Assembly: GCA_964613675.1 (NCBI GenBank)
Contig: CAZTIH010000007.1
Span: forward strand, 1-40,004
DNA length: 40,004 bases
Direction: 5' to 3'
From: DAIUCA01 sp964613675
Lineage (GTDB): Bacteria > Pseudomonadota > Gammaproteobacteria > Competibacterales > Competibacteraceae
How positions within the stretch are numbered: the stretch's first letter is position 1; the number at the start of each line of letters is the position of its first letter. Shown in pieces: positions 23,938 through 32,909 of this stretch. The position numbers and the translations under genes are program-made. The notes beneath the pieces are model-generated. The model worked only from the letters and a program-made list of their open reading frames with translations. It had not been told where the DNA came from and made no database searches.

Positions 23938-25779
23938 ATGGTAATGCGCTGGGGTTATTTTCTCATTTTACTGGCGGGTTTCGGCCCGCTTCACGCCAAC
24001 GACCTGTCATTACGGGGATTCCAAGTTGCAGAACGCGCCATTCAGACCAATCCGACGAACTGGCGCGTCATCACGGCACCCTTCGCCCAACACCCGTTGT
24101 TGCCTTACTTACAGGCACTTGCCTTACAATTGGGTTGGCAGCCCTTTGAAGCGCAAGAAATCGACGAATTGCTGCGCCGTTTTCCCGATGCGCCCCCTGT
24201 GGAAGCGTTGCGGCAAAAATTACTGACCGAAATGGCTCAACGCGGCAATTGGCCGATTTTTATGCGTTACTCCCGTCCAGACGACCGAGATGACCTATTC
24301 TGTCATCGTTTAACGGGATTATTTGCCCAAAATCAGCGATCCATCGCCTTTAACGAGTTGGCTATTTATTACTCACAGGGGCTTTCCTTACCTAGACCCT
24401 GTCAGCCTGCCCTCGAAGAATGGTCAAAATCAGGCGCATTAACCGCCAATTTACAACGAGAACGCTTAGTTGCCTTACTTTTGGCCGGTGAAGAACGAGA
24501 CGCCCAAACCCTTGCCCGTCAGTTACCTAACCGCGATCCCGGACAAAACTGGTTGCGGGCATGGCAACAGGATGAAGGCGCATTTCCCGCCGACTTGCCC
24601 CGTAATCTGGCGCTAGAGATTGGTTTACGGCGCTGTCGATCCCAACCCAGATCAACCTTACAAAATTTACCTTCCTTACCTGCGTCCGAGCGTTTCGCCA
24701 TTCAGCGGCGTTGTATTGTACGCCTTGCACAAACCCGTCAAGCCGATTTGGCCTTACGCGCCTTAGCAAACTTACCGCCCGCCGCATTCGATGCCGAAGT
24801 GGGCGATCTACAAATTCGCTTGTTACTGCGCGACCGAAATTGGGCCGAAATCGTCAGACAAGCCGAACGGTGGCAGTCCACTCTGCCCGATTGGCCGATG
24901 GGACGTTATTGGCACGCCCGCGCCCTCGAACAACAACGCCAACCCGCTGCCGCACGCCGTATTTACGAACCCCTGACCCAAAAACGCGACTATTACGGGT
25001 TTCTAGCGGCCTATCGCACGGGGTTGCCTGTCAATATCGTCGATCGTCCCGCACGTCCTACACCTCAAGCGCGAAGCCGTTTACAAGCGTTGCCTGGTTT
25101 TCAGCGGCTTCAGTGGTTGTATCGACTTAATCGCGAATCCGATGCCCTCGCGGAATGGCGTCAGTTGCAACCCCAGCTTTCCGAGGCCGAACAAATTGCC
25201 GCCGCCAAGCAGTTCAGTGAATGGGGCTGGCACCACTTCGCCATTACGTTGGCGGCGCGATTGGGGCAGTGGGACGACTTAGCTTGGCGTTTTCCCATCG
25301 CTCATCGCGAGACGATTTTTCGCGAAGCCCAACGGCGTGAAGTCGATCCGGCATGGGCATTTGCCATCATCCGCCAAGAGACGGCGTTTAGAAGCGATGC
25401 ACGATCCTCTGCGGGGGCATTGGGGTTGATGCAACTCATGCCCGCGACCGCCGCACAGGAGGGCAGAACCCACAATTTACCCAGTCACCGAGCGGCGCTG
25501 CTCAATCCCGATCAGAATATCGCACTGGGCGTGGCACATTTACGGCGCTTGCAACGGCAATACAATCACCCTGTGTTGGCTTCGGCGGCCTACAACGCGG
25601 GGGGAGGTCGCGTCAATCAGTGGCGACGCAATCAGTTGCCCATGGACGAATGGATTGAAGCCATTCCGTTTGCCGAAACGCGGGGGTATGCCAAGCGCGT
25701 GTTCGAGTACACCGTGGTTTATCAACATCTTTTGCGCCGCCCCATCGCACCGTTAGCGACTTGGTTGGAGTGGCCGTAA
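23938..25779 (+). CDS. slt: Soluble lytic murein transglycosylase (Slt70 type)
   Basis: A 613-residue periplasmic enzyme with a signal peptide (YFLILLAGFGPLHA), a long alpha-helical superhelical U/L-domain and a C-terminal SLT domain. The catalytic glutamate is about E481 in FAIIRQETAF. ALGLMQLMPATA and SAAYNAGGGRVNQW complete the fold, and RGYAKRVFEYTVVYQHLL ends it. The length matches E. coli Slt (about 645). It degrades and recycles peptidoglycan. A bidirectional terminator lies 40 bp beyond the stop. Confidence 0.94.
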   Translation: MVMRWGYFLILLAGFGPLHANDLSLRGFQVAERAIQTNPTNWRVITAPFAQHPLLPYLQALALQLGWQPFEAQEIDELLRRFPDAPPVEALRQKLLTEMAQRGNWPIFMRYSRPDDRDDLFCHRLTGLFAQNQRSIAFNELAIYYSQGLSLPRPCQPALEEWSKSGALTANLQRERLVALLLAGEERDAQTLARQLPNRDPGQNWLRAWQQDEGAFPADLPRNLALEIGLRRCRSQPRSTLQNLPSLPASERFAIQRRCIVRLAQTRQADLALRALANLPPAAFDAEVGDLQIRLLLRDRNWAEIVRQAERWQSTLPDWPMGRYWHARALEQQRQPAAARRIYEPLTQKRDYYGFLAAYRTGLPVNIVDRPARPTPQARSRLQALPGFQRLQWLYRLNRESDALAEWRQLQPQLSEAEQIAAAKQFSEWGWHHFAITLAARLGQWDDLAWRFPIAHRETIFREAQRREVDPAWAFAIIRQETAFRSDARSSAGALGLMQLMPATAAQEGRTHNLPSHRAALLNPDQNIALGVAHLRRLQRQYNHPVLASAAYNAGGGRVNQWRRNQLPMDEWIEAIPFAETRGYAKRVFEYTVVYQHLLRRPIAPLATWLEWP

Positions 25780-25819
25780 TCACAGCAACGCAACCACAAT
25801 CACACCTTGCCCAATATAA

Positions 25820-25841
25820 AAAAGCCCTCGCGAGGGCTTTT
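25820..25841. terminator. Bidirectional intrinsic terminator between slt and hemY
   Basis: A perfect 22-bp palindrome, AAAAGCCCTCG followed by CGAGGGCTTTT. Its A/T flanks give a U-tract on either strand, so it can end both the rightward slt transcript and the leftward hem operon. Confidence 0.85.
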
Positions 25842-25883
25842 CGGGAAGGCACACAGAGCGGAATAAACCCAACGTCAAGTTAA

Positions 25884-27119
25884 TTAAGTCAGTGCAGGGG
25901 TGTTGGGCGTGGACGGGGATTCGTTGGGACGGCCCGTCAATTGGTGCAACCCGTTGCGGTAACAAGATTTTGCTCCGTCGGCATCGCCCAAATCCTCTAA
26001 TACTTCAGCTAATTGCTCGTAAGTTTCCGCGTCTGGACGCAGTTTCAAAGCCATTTGTAGGTAATCACGCGCTTTGATGAGCTGATCACATTCTCTCGCC
26101 ACCCGTCCCAACGTCTTGAGCAAAATGGCATTGTTGTGCTGATCGGCCAACCACTTTTCCGCATTCGCTAAGCGAGTTTGTGCATTAACACGGGTCAATT
26201 GACAATAAGCCTGAATGAGACGGTCGCTCCACTGCTCCTCCAAAGCCGTTCGCAGACGACTCTCCGCTTCACTCACTTCGCCCGCATCGTGCAACTGGGA
26301 AATAAACGCCAAAAACACCCCTTCATCAGCCTGTAACGACTCGTTTAAGCGACTCCAACGCAACTGTAACTGCGCCACATTGTTCCCCAACTTAGCGAAT
26401 TGCGCGCTATGCACTTGGCGTTGCAATTCCCGCAACTCGCCCTTATCTAAGGCGTCGCTCTCCTGCAACACAGCTAATAACTTCTCCAAGTTTTCCCAAT
26501 CCTGATGATGAACCAGCACCCGCGCCAACATCGCTTGCAAACGCGGATAGTCACGTACTGTGCCCGCAAAAGGTTCGAGCAAATCCCGCGCAAGCCCTGG
26601 CTGGTTACGTTCCAACGCGAGTTCTGCACGCGCCATGGCCGCAACTAATGCCGATTCGCCCGTCAACAGCCCAATCTGTAGCCAATAAGATTTTGCGACC
26701 TCGCTATCACCGCGTTTCTCCGCCGCCAACGCCGCACCCGCGTAACCGAGTCCTGGATAAACGTCGGCTTTTGCGCTTTTTAACAAAACGGGTTCTGCTC
26801 GTTTCCATTGACCGACGGAAAGTTTCTGTAAACCCTCCAGAAGTTGCTTGTAAGCAGCCCGTTGACGACGCTTGCGCCGTTCAAAAATCAGTTGCCATAT
26901 CCATACGAACGCACTAATCGCGATGTAAGACACCAGCGCAAACCCCGCTGATAATGCCCCTAATACGAAGACACTGGTTTCTATGGCGTAGCCGTGGGCA
27001 CTGATGAAGACATAACCCGCATCGCGCGTCGTCAATTGTCCCAAATAGCTGGCCAAATACAGCGCCCCCACGACCACCGCGAGAAAAAGCAATAACGAAA
27101 CAATTAAATCGCGAATCAT
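25884..27119 (-). CDS. hemY: HemY-family TPR membrane protein
   Basis: A 411-residue inner-membrane protein of the gammaproteobacterial HemY family (not the protoporphyrinogen oxidase of the same name). Two N-terminal membrane segments (about 5-27 and 45-70) are followed by a TPR-like helical domain. RDAGYVFISAHGYAIETS and KRGDSEVAKSYWLQ are family-like. Its exact role in heme synthesis or its regulation is unknown; the operon position suggests a link. It follows hemX by 3 bp and ends the operon at the bidirectional terminator. Confidence 0.93.
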   Translation of the reverse strand: MIRDLIVSLLLFLAVVVGALYLASYLGQLTTRDAGYVFISAHGYAIETSVFVLGALSAGFALVSYIAISAFVWIWQLIFERRKRRQRAAYKQLLEGLQKLSVGQWKRAEPVLLKSAKADVYPGLGYAGAALAAEKRGDSEVAKSYWLQIGLLTGESALVAAMARAELALERNQPGLARDLLEPFAGTVRDYPRLQAMLARVLVHHQDWENLEKLLAVLQESDALDKGELRELQRQVHSAQFAKLGNNVAQLQLRWSRLNESLQADEGVFLAFISQLHDAGEVSEAESRLRTALEEQWSDRLIQAYCQLTRVNAQTRLANAEKWLADQHNNAILLKTLGRVARECDQLIKARDYLQMALKLRPDAETYEQLAEVLEDLGDADGAKSCYRNGLHQLTGRPNESPSTPNTPALT

Positions 27120-27122
27120 GGG

Positions 27123-28829
27123 TTAACGACCTTCTGAAAGCGCGGGGATCGACGCCGAGCGGATGGGTTCGCGACGCGTCATAATCTCCTCAAACGCACG
27201 GAGCGTCGGGCTAATATCGGGAATGAAGGGATTGATTTGCACGGCTTTCAGCGTGGTGAGATCGCTGACGACGCCACTGAACTGCGGGTTGTCGCGGTCG
27301 AAGTAGCGCGTTAACCACTCAATGGCCTGCGTGGCCGCCGCTTGGTAACTCTCGGTATCTCGCGATAACAGGGCCAGTCGCATAGCTTCGAGCTGCAAAC
27401 TAATGTTTTCAAACAAGAAAAACTGGGCTTCGGGGCTGGTCAATGGCGGACGACGGTCATTCATTTCGATTTCGCGCACCACAATCACTTCACTTAAATT
27501 GCGCCAGGCCCCGCCAATAATCTGATCGACCCAAGAGTCGCTAGCCGTTTGCGCCCCCGATGCCGTCTGCAATGGATCAAATCGCGCCTTTAAGTCGGCT
27601 AAACGGGTATCCGTTTGCAAAGGCAATTCACTGATCTGACGGCTTAAACTCCGAATTTTGCTGGCCAACGCGGGGTAATTGGGCAGTTGCAGATTGCGCA
27701 AGGTCGCGATGTCGTCCCCCAGACGGCGCTCAATCACCAGAAAGATATTTTCATCCACGCGCTTTACCCGTTCCCGCGCAATCTCAAGGGCCTCAATCGC
27801 CGTGGATACGGCCTGCTGATGGCGCAACTTGTGATCGGCTAGGCGCAATAGATATTCCACCTCGGCTAAGGCAAAACCGTTGACATCCCCTCCGCGAGCC
27901 GCCACGACTTTGACCGCTTCTAGCGTATTCAACACGCTGCCGAGATTGAGCTGAAAATTCTCCACGCGATTCTGAAAACTCCCCAAATCATTCCGCAACG
28001 CGGTTGTCGTCTCAATTTCGCGTTCGTTAAGATGTTCAAGCTGGGTTAACAGACTACTGGCGTTGGTCTGCAATCCCCGAATCTCGCCTTTAATGATCTC
28101 GATTTCCCCCTGTTGCACGGACAACGATTCGCTCACCGAACCAATCCGCGCTTGGAGATCGAGATTTTGTGACGACAGTTGCTCATTTAAGGATGCCAAC
28201 TCCGTTTGAACCGTGTTGAGCCGATCGCGCAATGTGTTGAGATCGCCCTGGCTGCCCGCAAAATCGACCCGTAAACCCTGAATCAGATCGCGCAGACTCT
28301 GAAGATCGGTCTGAATGAGGGTTTTTGTTCCTTGCAGATCGTCGCGTACAATACGGACATCGGTTTGGGCCGCACGGATATTCGATTGCACCGTTTCAAT
28401 TGTGCCCAACTGTGCATTTACTGCCTCCGATAACGTCTGCAAATTGCCGCCCAAAGCCCCGATTTCGCCGCGCTGTTGGTTGGTCAATGTCTGTAACGCC
28501 TCAATCGCTGCACGACGATCCGCTAAATCGCCCTGTAACGCGACGATCCGCTCATCTTGACGATCAGCCCGAGACTTCAAATCCTGCAAATCAATTTCCT
28601 GCTGCTGGGCAACGGCTTGAATGGCGACGGTTAAGCGGCGCTGATTCACTTCGGCGCCGAAGTTGCGTTGCTGTTCGGCGGCTTTACGGGCCTCCCGATA
28701 TAGCTCGCCTTGATGCCACAAATAACCGGCGCCGCCCGCCGCACCTAACGCGATGAGCAACGCGAGCGGCCCCGTTACACCGCCCTTTTTCACAATCACC
28801 GGCGCGGGGGTTTGCATATCGTTTGTCAT
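27123..28829 (-). CDS. hemX: HemX-family coiled-coil membrane protein
   Basis: A 568-residue protein with one membrane segment near the N-terminus (PLALLIALGAAGGAGYLW), then about 270 residues of predicted coiled coil rich in Q, L, R and E, and a C-terminal HemX domain (LAEVEYLLRLADHKLRHQ, then SWVDQIIGGAWRNLSEVI). It is longer than E. coli HemX (about 390) because the coiled coil is expanded. Despite old annotations it is not a methyltransferase. The start at 28829 (MTNDMQ) is chosen because it follows hemD by 5 bp with GGAG upstream; a longer frame would overlap hemD. Confidence 0.92.
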   Translation of the reverse strand: MTNDMQTPAPVIVKKGGVTGPLALLIALGAAGGAGYLWHQGELYREARKAAEQQRNFGAEVNQRRLTVAIQAVAQQQEIDLQDLKSRADRQDERIVALQGDLADRRAAIEALQTLTNQQRGEIGALGGNLQTLSEAVNAQLGTIETVQSNIRAAQTDVRIVRDDLQGTKTLIQTDLQSLRDLIQGLRVDFAGSQGDLNTLRDRLNTVQTELASLNEQLSSQNLDLQARIGSVSESLSVQQGEIEIIKGEIRGLQTNASSLLTQLEHLNEREIETTTALRNDLGSFQNRVENFQLNLGSVLNTLEAVKVVAARGGDVNGFALAEVEYLLRLADHKLRHQQAVSTAIEALEIARERVKRVDENIFLVIERRLGDDIATLRNLQLPNYPALASKIRSLSRQISELPLQTDTRLADLKARFDPLQTASGAQTASDSWVDQIIGGAWRNLSEVIVVREIEMNDRRPPLTSPEAQFFLFENISLQLEAMRLALLSRDTESYQAAATQAIEWLTRYFDRDNPQFSGVVSDLTTLKAVQINPFIPDISPTLRAFEEIMTRREPIRSASIPALSEGR

Positions 28830-28834
28830 AGAAC

Positions 28835-29602
28835 TCAAGTCTCCAAAAAATGGGCATACCAATCGATTACGGTGGCGATGAGCGCATCATCACTCGCTTT
28901 TGACGCCACTCGCACTGCGGTAAATCCAAGCTGTTGGGCCTGTTTCGCGGTGCGGTCGCTCAATAAAATCAGCTTGGTATGAAATAACCAAGGCGATTCA
29001 TTGAGTGCGTCGAGTAAATAAGTCAACGTTTCGCTGCTGGTTACAATAGCAAAATGAATGAGTCCCGCTTGACCCAACGAATTGACCAAAGAAGGGTCTT
29101 GTTGACCGCGCACCCGTCGATACACAGCCAATTTTTCCACCGTGGCGCCCCGTTCCCGTAACCCCTGTGCGAGGGCATCGCGCCCCCCTTCTCCGCCGAC
29201 AATCAACACTTTTTTACCTGATAAATCAGATAGTTGCTCAAGCGAGAGCAAGCCTTCACTGTCGGTCTGTTCGGGAATTGCGGTCACGGGGATATTGGCT
29301 TGGATAAGCGCCAACGCAGTTGCAGGCCCTATGGCTAAGGTGGTCAAAGCGGGCCACGAACGACGCTGCAAAATGAACGGTAACCCCTCACGTACCGCAT
29401 TGGCACTCGTAAAAATCGCTAAATCAAACGACTCAAGACGCTCAATGCACGGCCCTAAAGCGGCTGGGTCGTCGATGGGGACAATTTCAAGGGCTGCAAA
29501 GGGCAACGGATGCGCACCACATTCGGCAAATTTTTTACACAAATCTAAGGCTTGTGCCCTAGGACGCACGATCAGAACACCCACTCCCGCTAGAGATTTC
29601 AT
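28835..29602 (-). CDS. hemD: Uroporphyrinogen-III synthase
   Basis: A 255-residue enzyme that closes hydroxymethylbilane to uroporphyrinogen III with D-ring inversion. The family is poorly conserved. Recognisable parts are VLIVRPRAQALDLC at the start, FTSANAVREGLPF, VLIVGGEGGRDALAQGLRERG with AVYRR, and FAIVTSSETL. The ATG at 29602 overlaps the hemC stop (ATGA), the usual arrangement, and hemX follows. It needs hemC upstream, which is interrupted by a gap here. Confidence 0.92.
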   Translation of the reverse strand: MKSLAGVGVLIVRPRAQALDLCKKFAECGAHPLPFAALEIVPIDDPAALGPCIERLESFDLAIFTSANAVREGLPFILQRRSWPALTTLAIGPATALALIQANIPVTAIPEQTDSEGLLSLEQLSDLSGKKVLIVGGEGGRDALAQGLRERGATVEKLAVYRRVRGQQDPSLVNSLGQAGLIHFAIVTSSETLTYLLDALNESPWLFHTKLILLSDRTAKQAQQLGFTAVRVASKASDDALIATVIDWYAHFLET

Positions 29603-30564
29603 GGGGTCTCTCCCCGAAGACGCGCCAAAACCCGATCTGCCCCCTGCATACACAGTTGTTCGGCGACCTGTTCCCCAATCTCAGCCGCTTGATGCGCCGC
29701 TCCCCGCTGTTCCGCCCGAAAAATCGCGCCGCTATCGGGATCGGCAACGAGTCCTCGAAGCCAAATTTGGTCGGCATCGAGGGTCGCGTAACCCGCAATG
29801 GGGACTTGGCAACTTCCCGCTAATCGTCGATTCATGGCGCGTTCAGCCGTAATTGTGAGGGCCGTTGAGGGGTCATGTAGCACATATAATACATTTTGCA
29901 CAATTGTATCATTCTTTTTCTTTCACTTTAGATCCACCTTCATTTTGGGATTTGTNNNNNNNNNNTCTAAGGCAATAGCGCCTTGTCCCACGGCCGGGAG
30001 CGACTGTTCCGGCGACAAATAAGCCGTGATTCGATGCGCCAATCCCAGCCGTTTAAGGCCCGCCGCAGCTAGGATAATTGCTGCAAATTGGCCTTCATCG
30101 AGCTTGCGCAGTCGGGTGTTCACATTGCCGCGCAACAGACCAAATTGCAGATGGGGAAACTGGGCGGCGAGTTGCGTTTGACGCCGTAAACTGCTCGTGC
30201 CAATCAAAGCGTTAGGGGGCAGGGTAGCGAGATCCGCGACACCAACGATGGCATCCCGAGGGTCTTCACGGGCCAAAATCACCGGTAACGCCAACCCCGT
30301 AGGCAGGCTCATGGGGACGTCCTTTAATGAGTGTACGGCGACATCGGCACGATCATCCAACAACGCCTGTTCTAACTCTTTGACAAATAAGCCTTTTCCC
30401 CCAATTTTGGCGAGAGAAGTCTCCAAATTCTGGTCACCCTGGGTCGTCATGCCCACGAGGACGGTCTGTAAGGCTGGGTGATGAGTATGCAGTTGCGCGG
30501 CGACGAAATTCGTCTGCCAGAGGGCAAGGGCACTTTCACGAGTAGCGAGGCGCAACACATTCAT
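29599..30564 (-). CDS. hemC: Porphobilinogen deaminase, discontinuous across an assembly gap
   Basis: The N-terminal 200 residues (NVLRLATRESALALWQ, KGLFVKELEQALL, DVAVHSLKDVPM, ALIGTSSLRRQTQL, LRGNVNTRLRKLD, PAVGQGAIALE) run to the N run at 29956-29965. The C-terminal 104 residues resume at about 29913 (NDTIVQNVLYVLHD, ITAERAMNRRLAGSCQVPIAGY with the dipyrromethane-cofactor cysteine). Together these give the expected length of about 305-310. The 42 bases between the gap and 29913 are AT-rich, do not fit the family and hold an in-frame TGA (29925-29923). Either the contig end is misassembled or an element interrupts the gene. The enzyme makes hydroxymethylbilane and is normally essential for heme synthesis. 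Confidence 0.88.
29956..29965. other. Assembly gap (10 N) inside hemC
   Basis: A run of ten N. The sequence on its left side (29914-29955) is unlike hemC, so the join is suspect. Confidence 0.99.
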
Positions 30565-30750
30565 GGCAACAAAACGACAAGTGTGATGTGGACGCCACAG
30601 GGTAATCGAAAATGGCGGCCACCATACACAACAATTGCGCGTCCATTTGCACAGCTAAACCTGCAAAAACGGGGGTTGACGCGATTTTTTCGGTGAGGAT
30701 TGATCAAGTAACGCCCCCTATCGACGCGCTGCAAAAATGCGGATTGCGAT
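30565..30750 (-). promoter_or_regulatory. Upstream region of the hemCDXY operon
   Basis: This 186-bp interval between hemC and the corrected end of the ABC permease gene has no ORF I support. It must hold the hem promoter on the minus strand. I see no promoter boxes or operator good enough to place, and no clear terminator for the ABC operon. Confidence 0.4.
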
Positions 30751-31435
30751 TTAGCGGGGCCGCTGCAAATGGCGCGTAAACTGCCACTCCAACACCCTAA
30801 ACCCCCCCCACCAAAATCACCGTCAAGCTTAAATACAACGCCCCCGCCACTAAAAACGGTTCAAAGGGGCTGTACGTCATCGCGTAGGCCCGTCGTGCAA
30901 CCCCCGTTAAATCCAAAATCGTCACCACCCCCGCAATCGAACTCCCGTGCAACATAAAAATCACCTCGTTGCCGTAGCTGGGGATCGCCTGACGCCACGC
31001 CGAGGGCAACACAATTCGTCGCAAAATGAGGCTTTCGCTAAAACCACAGGCCCGCGCCGCTTCAATCTCCCCACGATCCACACTCGCCATCGCTCCCTGC
31101 AAAATCACCGCTGTATAGGCCGCCGTGTTTAGGCTGAACGCAATCAACGCGCACCAGTACGCCTCCCGCAGCACAATCCACAACACGCTCTCTCGTATCC
31201 ATTCAAATTGTCCTGCACCGTAATAGATTAGGTAGAGCTGCACCAACATGGGCGTCCCCCGCATAAAATAGGTGTATGCGCGAATGGGCCACGCCACCCA
31301 TACCGGCCCATACCGCTCCCCTATCGCCAGTCCGTGGGCCAAAATCAGACCAATGAGCAGCGCCCACCCCACTAGGTAAATCGTCGTGTACAGGCCCCGA
31401 AAAAATAACGGCCACTCAATCATCGAAAAATCCAC
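30751..31435 (-). CDS. Polar amino-acid ABC permease (HisM/ArtM type) with an apparent frameshift
   Basis: A membrane permease of the histidine/arginine/lysine ABC family. It carries RGTPMLVQLYLIYYGAG and the EAA loop EIEAARACGFSESLILRRIVLPSA. As written, the frame stops at 30797 after LSLTVILVGGV (212 residues), inside a run of eight G (plus-strand C at 30802-30809). With seven G it would read on as LVGGFRVLEWQFTRHLQRPR to TAA at 30751, giving 227 residues, the normal length and a normal C-terminus. So either a one-base sequencing error or a real slipped-strand frameshift is present. It is the last gene of the P-binding protein-Q-M transporter operon. Confidence 0.88.
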
Positions 31436-31438
31436 GGG

Positions 31439-32125
31439 CTACCTCCGTTGTCCGCGATTGACTTGATGCGTCAACCCCTGCACCAACAGCAGCGAAATCG
31501 AGGTCAAAATGAGATACACCCCCGCTACCGCAAGATAAAAGGTAAAGGGTTGTCGTGTTGCCCCCGCCGCCAGCGCCCCTTTGCGCACGATGTCGTCCAA
31601 TCCAATGACCGAGACCAACGCCGTCGTTTTCAGCAATACCAGCCAATTGTTGCTCAAGCCCGGTAACGCTAAACGCAACATTTGCGGGGTCGTGATACGC
31701 CAAAAAATCCGTAGTGGCGTCATTCCAATCGCCTTAGCCGCCTCAATTTGCCCCTTGTGCACCCCTAATAAAGCACCTCGTAGCGTTTCGGCCATGTACG
31801 CGCCAAAAATCACGCCCAACGTCACAATCCCTGCCGTGAAGCTGTCTAGCTCGATAAAACCGTCGTAATTGAGGTAGTCGGTCAACTCGTTAATCAGCAT
31901 TTGGCCACCGTAAAAGACCAGTAAAATCAAGACCAAATCGGGAACACCGCGAATAACCGTCGTGTACAACCACGCGAGCTGCGGACCTGGGGCGGGGGCG
32001 TACAACCGAGTTAACGCCGTCAGCAACCCCAACCCCAATGCGATCCCCAAGGATCCCACCGCTAACTGTACCGTTAATACTGCCCCGATGAGTAATGACG
32101 GGGCGTAACTCCAGAGTGCATCCAT
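31439..32125 (-). CDS. Polar amino-acid ABC permease (HisQ/ArtQ type)
   Basis: A 228-residue inner-membrane permease with about five hydrophobic segments. TVIRGVPDLVLILLVFYGGQ and the ATPase-docking loop GQIEAAKAIGMTPLRIFWRITTPQM are typical. It pairs with the next permease to form the membrane channel. It lies between the binding-protein gene and the second permease, with gaps of 12 and 3 bp. Confidence 0.94.
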   Translation of the reverse strand: MDALWSYAPSLLIGAVLTVQLAVGSLGIALGLGLLTALTRLYAPAPGPQLAWLYTTVIRGVPDLVLILLVFYGGQMLINELTDYLNYDGFIELDSFTAGIVTLGVIFGAYMAETLRGALLGVHKGQIEAAKAIGMTPLRIFWRITTPQMLRLALPGLSNNWLVLLKTTALVSVIGLDDIVRKGALAAGATRQPFTFYLAVAGVYLILTSISLLLVQGLTHQVNRGQRR

Positions 32126-32137
32126 AAAAAGTTAGGA

Positions 32138-32899
32138 TTAATCGCCGTAAATATCAAAATCGAAGTACTTCGACCGAATCGCATCGTAACGCCCATCAGC
32201 GCGAACAGTCTGAATTGCCGCATTAAATTGTTCTCGTAAGGCGTCATCGTCTTTGCGCACCGCAATTCCAATACCTTCACCAATCCATTGTTCATCGCTT
32301 ATAATTGGGCCAAAAAACTCAAATTCTTGACCAGCAGGCGTTTCCAGGAAAGCACTTATCGTCGATAGACCATCGACAAATGCCACTTCTAACCGTCCAT
32401 TCTGTAAATCCAAGTACATTTCATCGAAATTGCCGTACAGACGAATATTCACGGAATCCCCATAATTTTCCTTGATATAGTGCTCAAAAATGGTGGCTCG
32501 CTGAACTCCGATATTTTTCCCCCTTAATCCTTCCAAAGTCGCTTCGATGCCCGATTCCTTACGACGAAGGTATCTTGCGGGCGTCTGGTAGTACTTATTC
32601 GTAAACGACACCGCTTGTTTGCGCTCATCGGTAATCGTCATCGAAGCGATGATGGCGTCAAATCGCCGTGCCAATAGCGCGGGAATCAAACCATCCCAAT
32701 CCTGTTGCATCAGTGTGCATTGTCTCTGCATTTCCTCGCACAGGGCCCGCGCAATATCTACATCAAATCCAAACAATTCCCCTCGCTCATTTACCGCGCT
32801 AAAGGGGGGATAAGCGCCCTCAATCGCAATCCGAAGCTCGCGAGCAGACAACGGCGTAATCAGGCACAGAGAGAGTAACACAGCAAAAAAATGTTTCAT
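32138..32899 (-). CDS. Periplasmic polar amino-acid binding protein (ArgT/HisJ/ArtJ type)
   Basis: A 253-residue solute-binding protein with signal peptide KHFFAVLLSLCLITPLSA. The mature start LRIAIEGAYPPFSAVNERGELFGFDVDIARAL is the type for lysine/arginine/ornithine or histidine binders, and DAIIASMTITDERKQAVSFTNKYY follows. The exact ligand cannot be read from sequence; a basic amino acid is most likely. The ATG at 32899 is preferred to a TTG two codons earlier. Confidence 0.93.
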   Translation of the reverse strand: MKHFFAVLLSLCLITPLSARELRIAIEGAYPPFSAVNERGELFGFDVDIARALCEEMQRQCTLMQQDWDGLIPALLARRFDAIIASMTITDERKQAVSFTNKYYQTPARYLRRKESGIEATLEGLRGKNIGVQRATIFEHYIKENYGDSVNIRLYGNFDEMYLDLQNGRLEVAFVDGLSTISAFLETPAGQEFEFFGPIISDEQWIGEGIGIAVRKDDDALREQFNAAIQTVRADGRYDAIRSKYFDFDIYGD

Positions 32900-32909
32900 T
32901 ATCAATAAC

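Noticed and set aside
29599..29901. A separate small gene encoding the ERAMNRRLAGSCQVPI segment
   Set aside because: It is the C-terminal domain of hemC, split from the rest by the gap.
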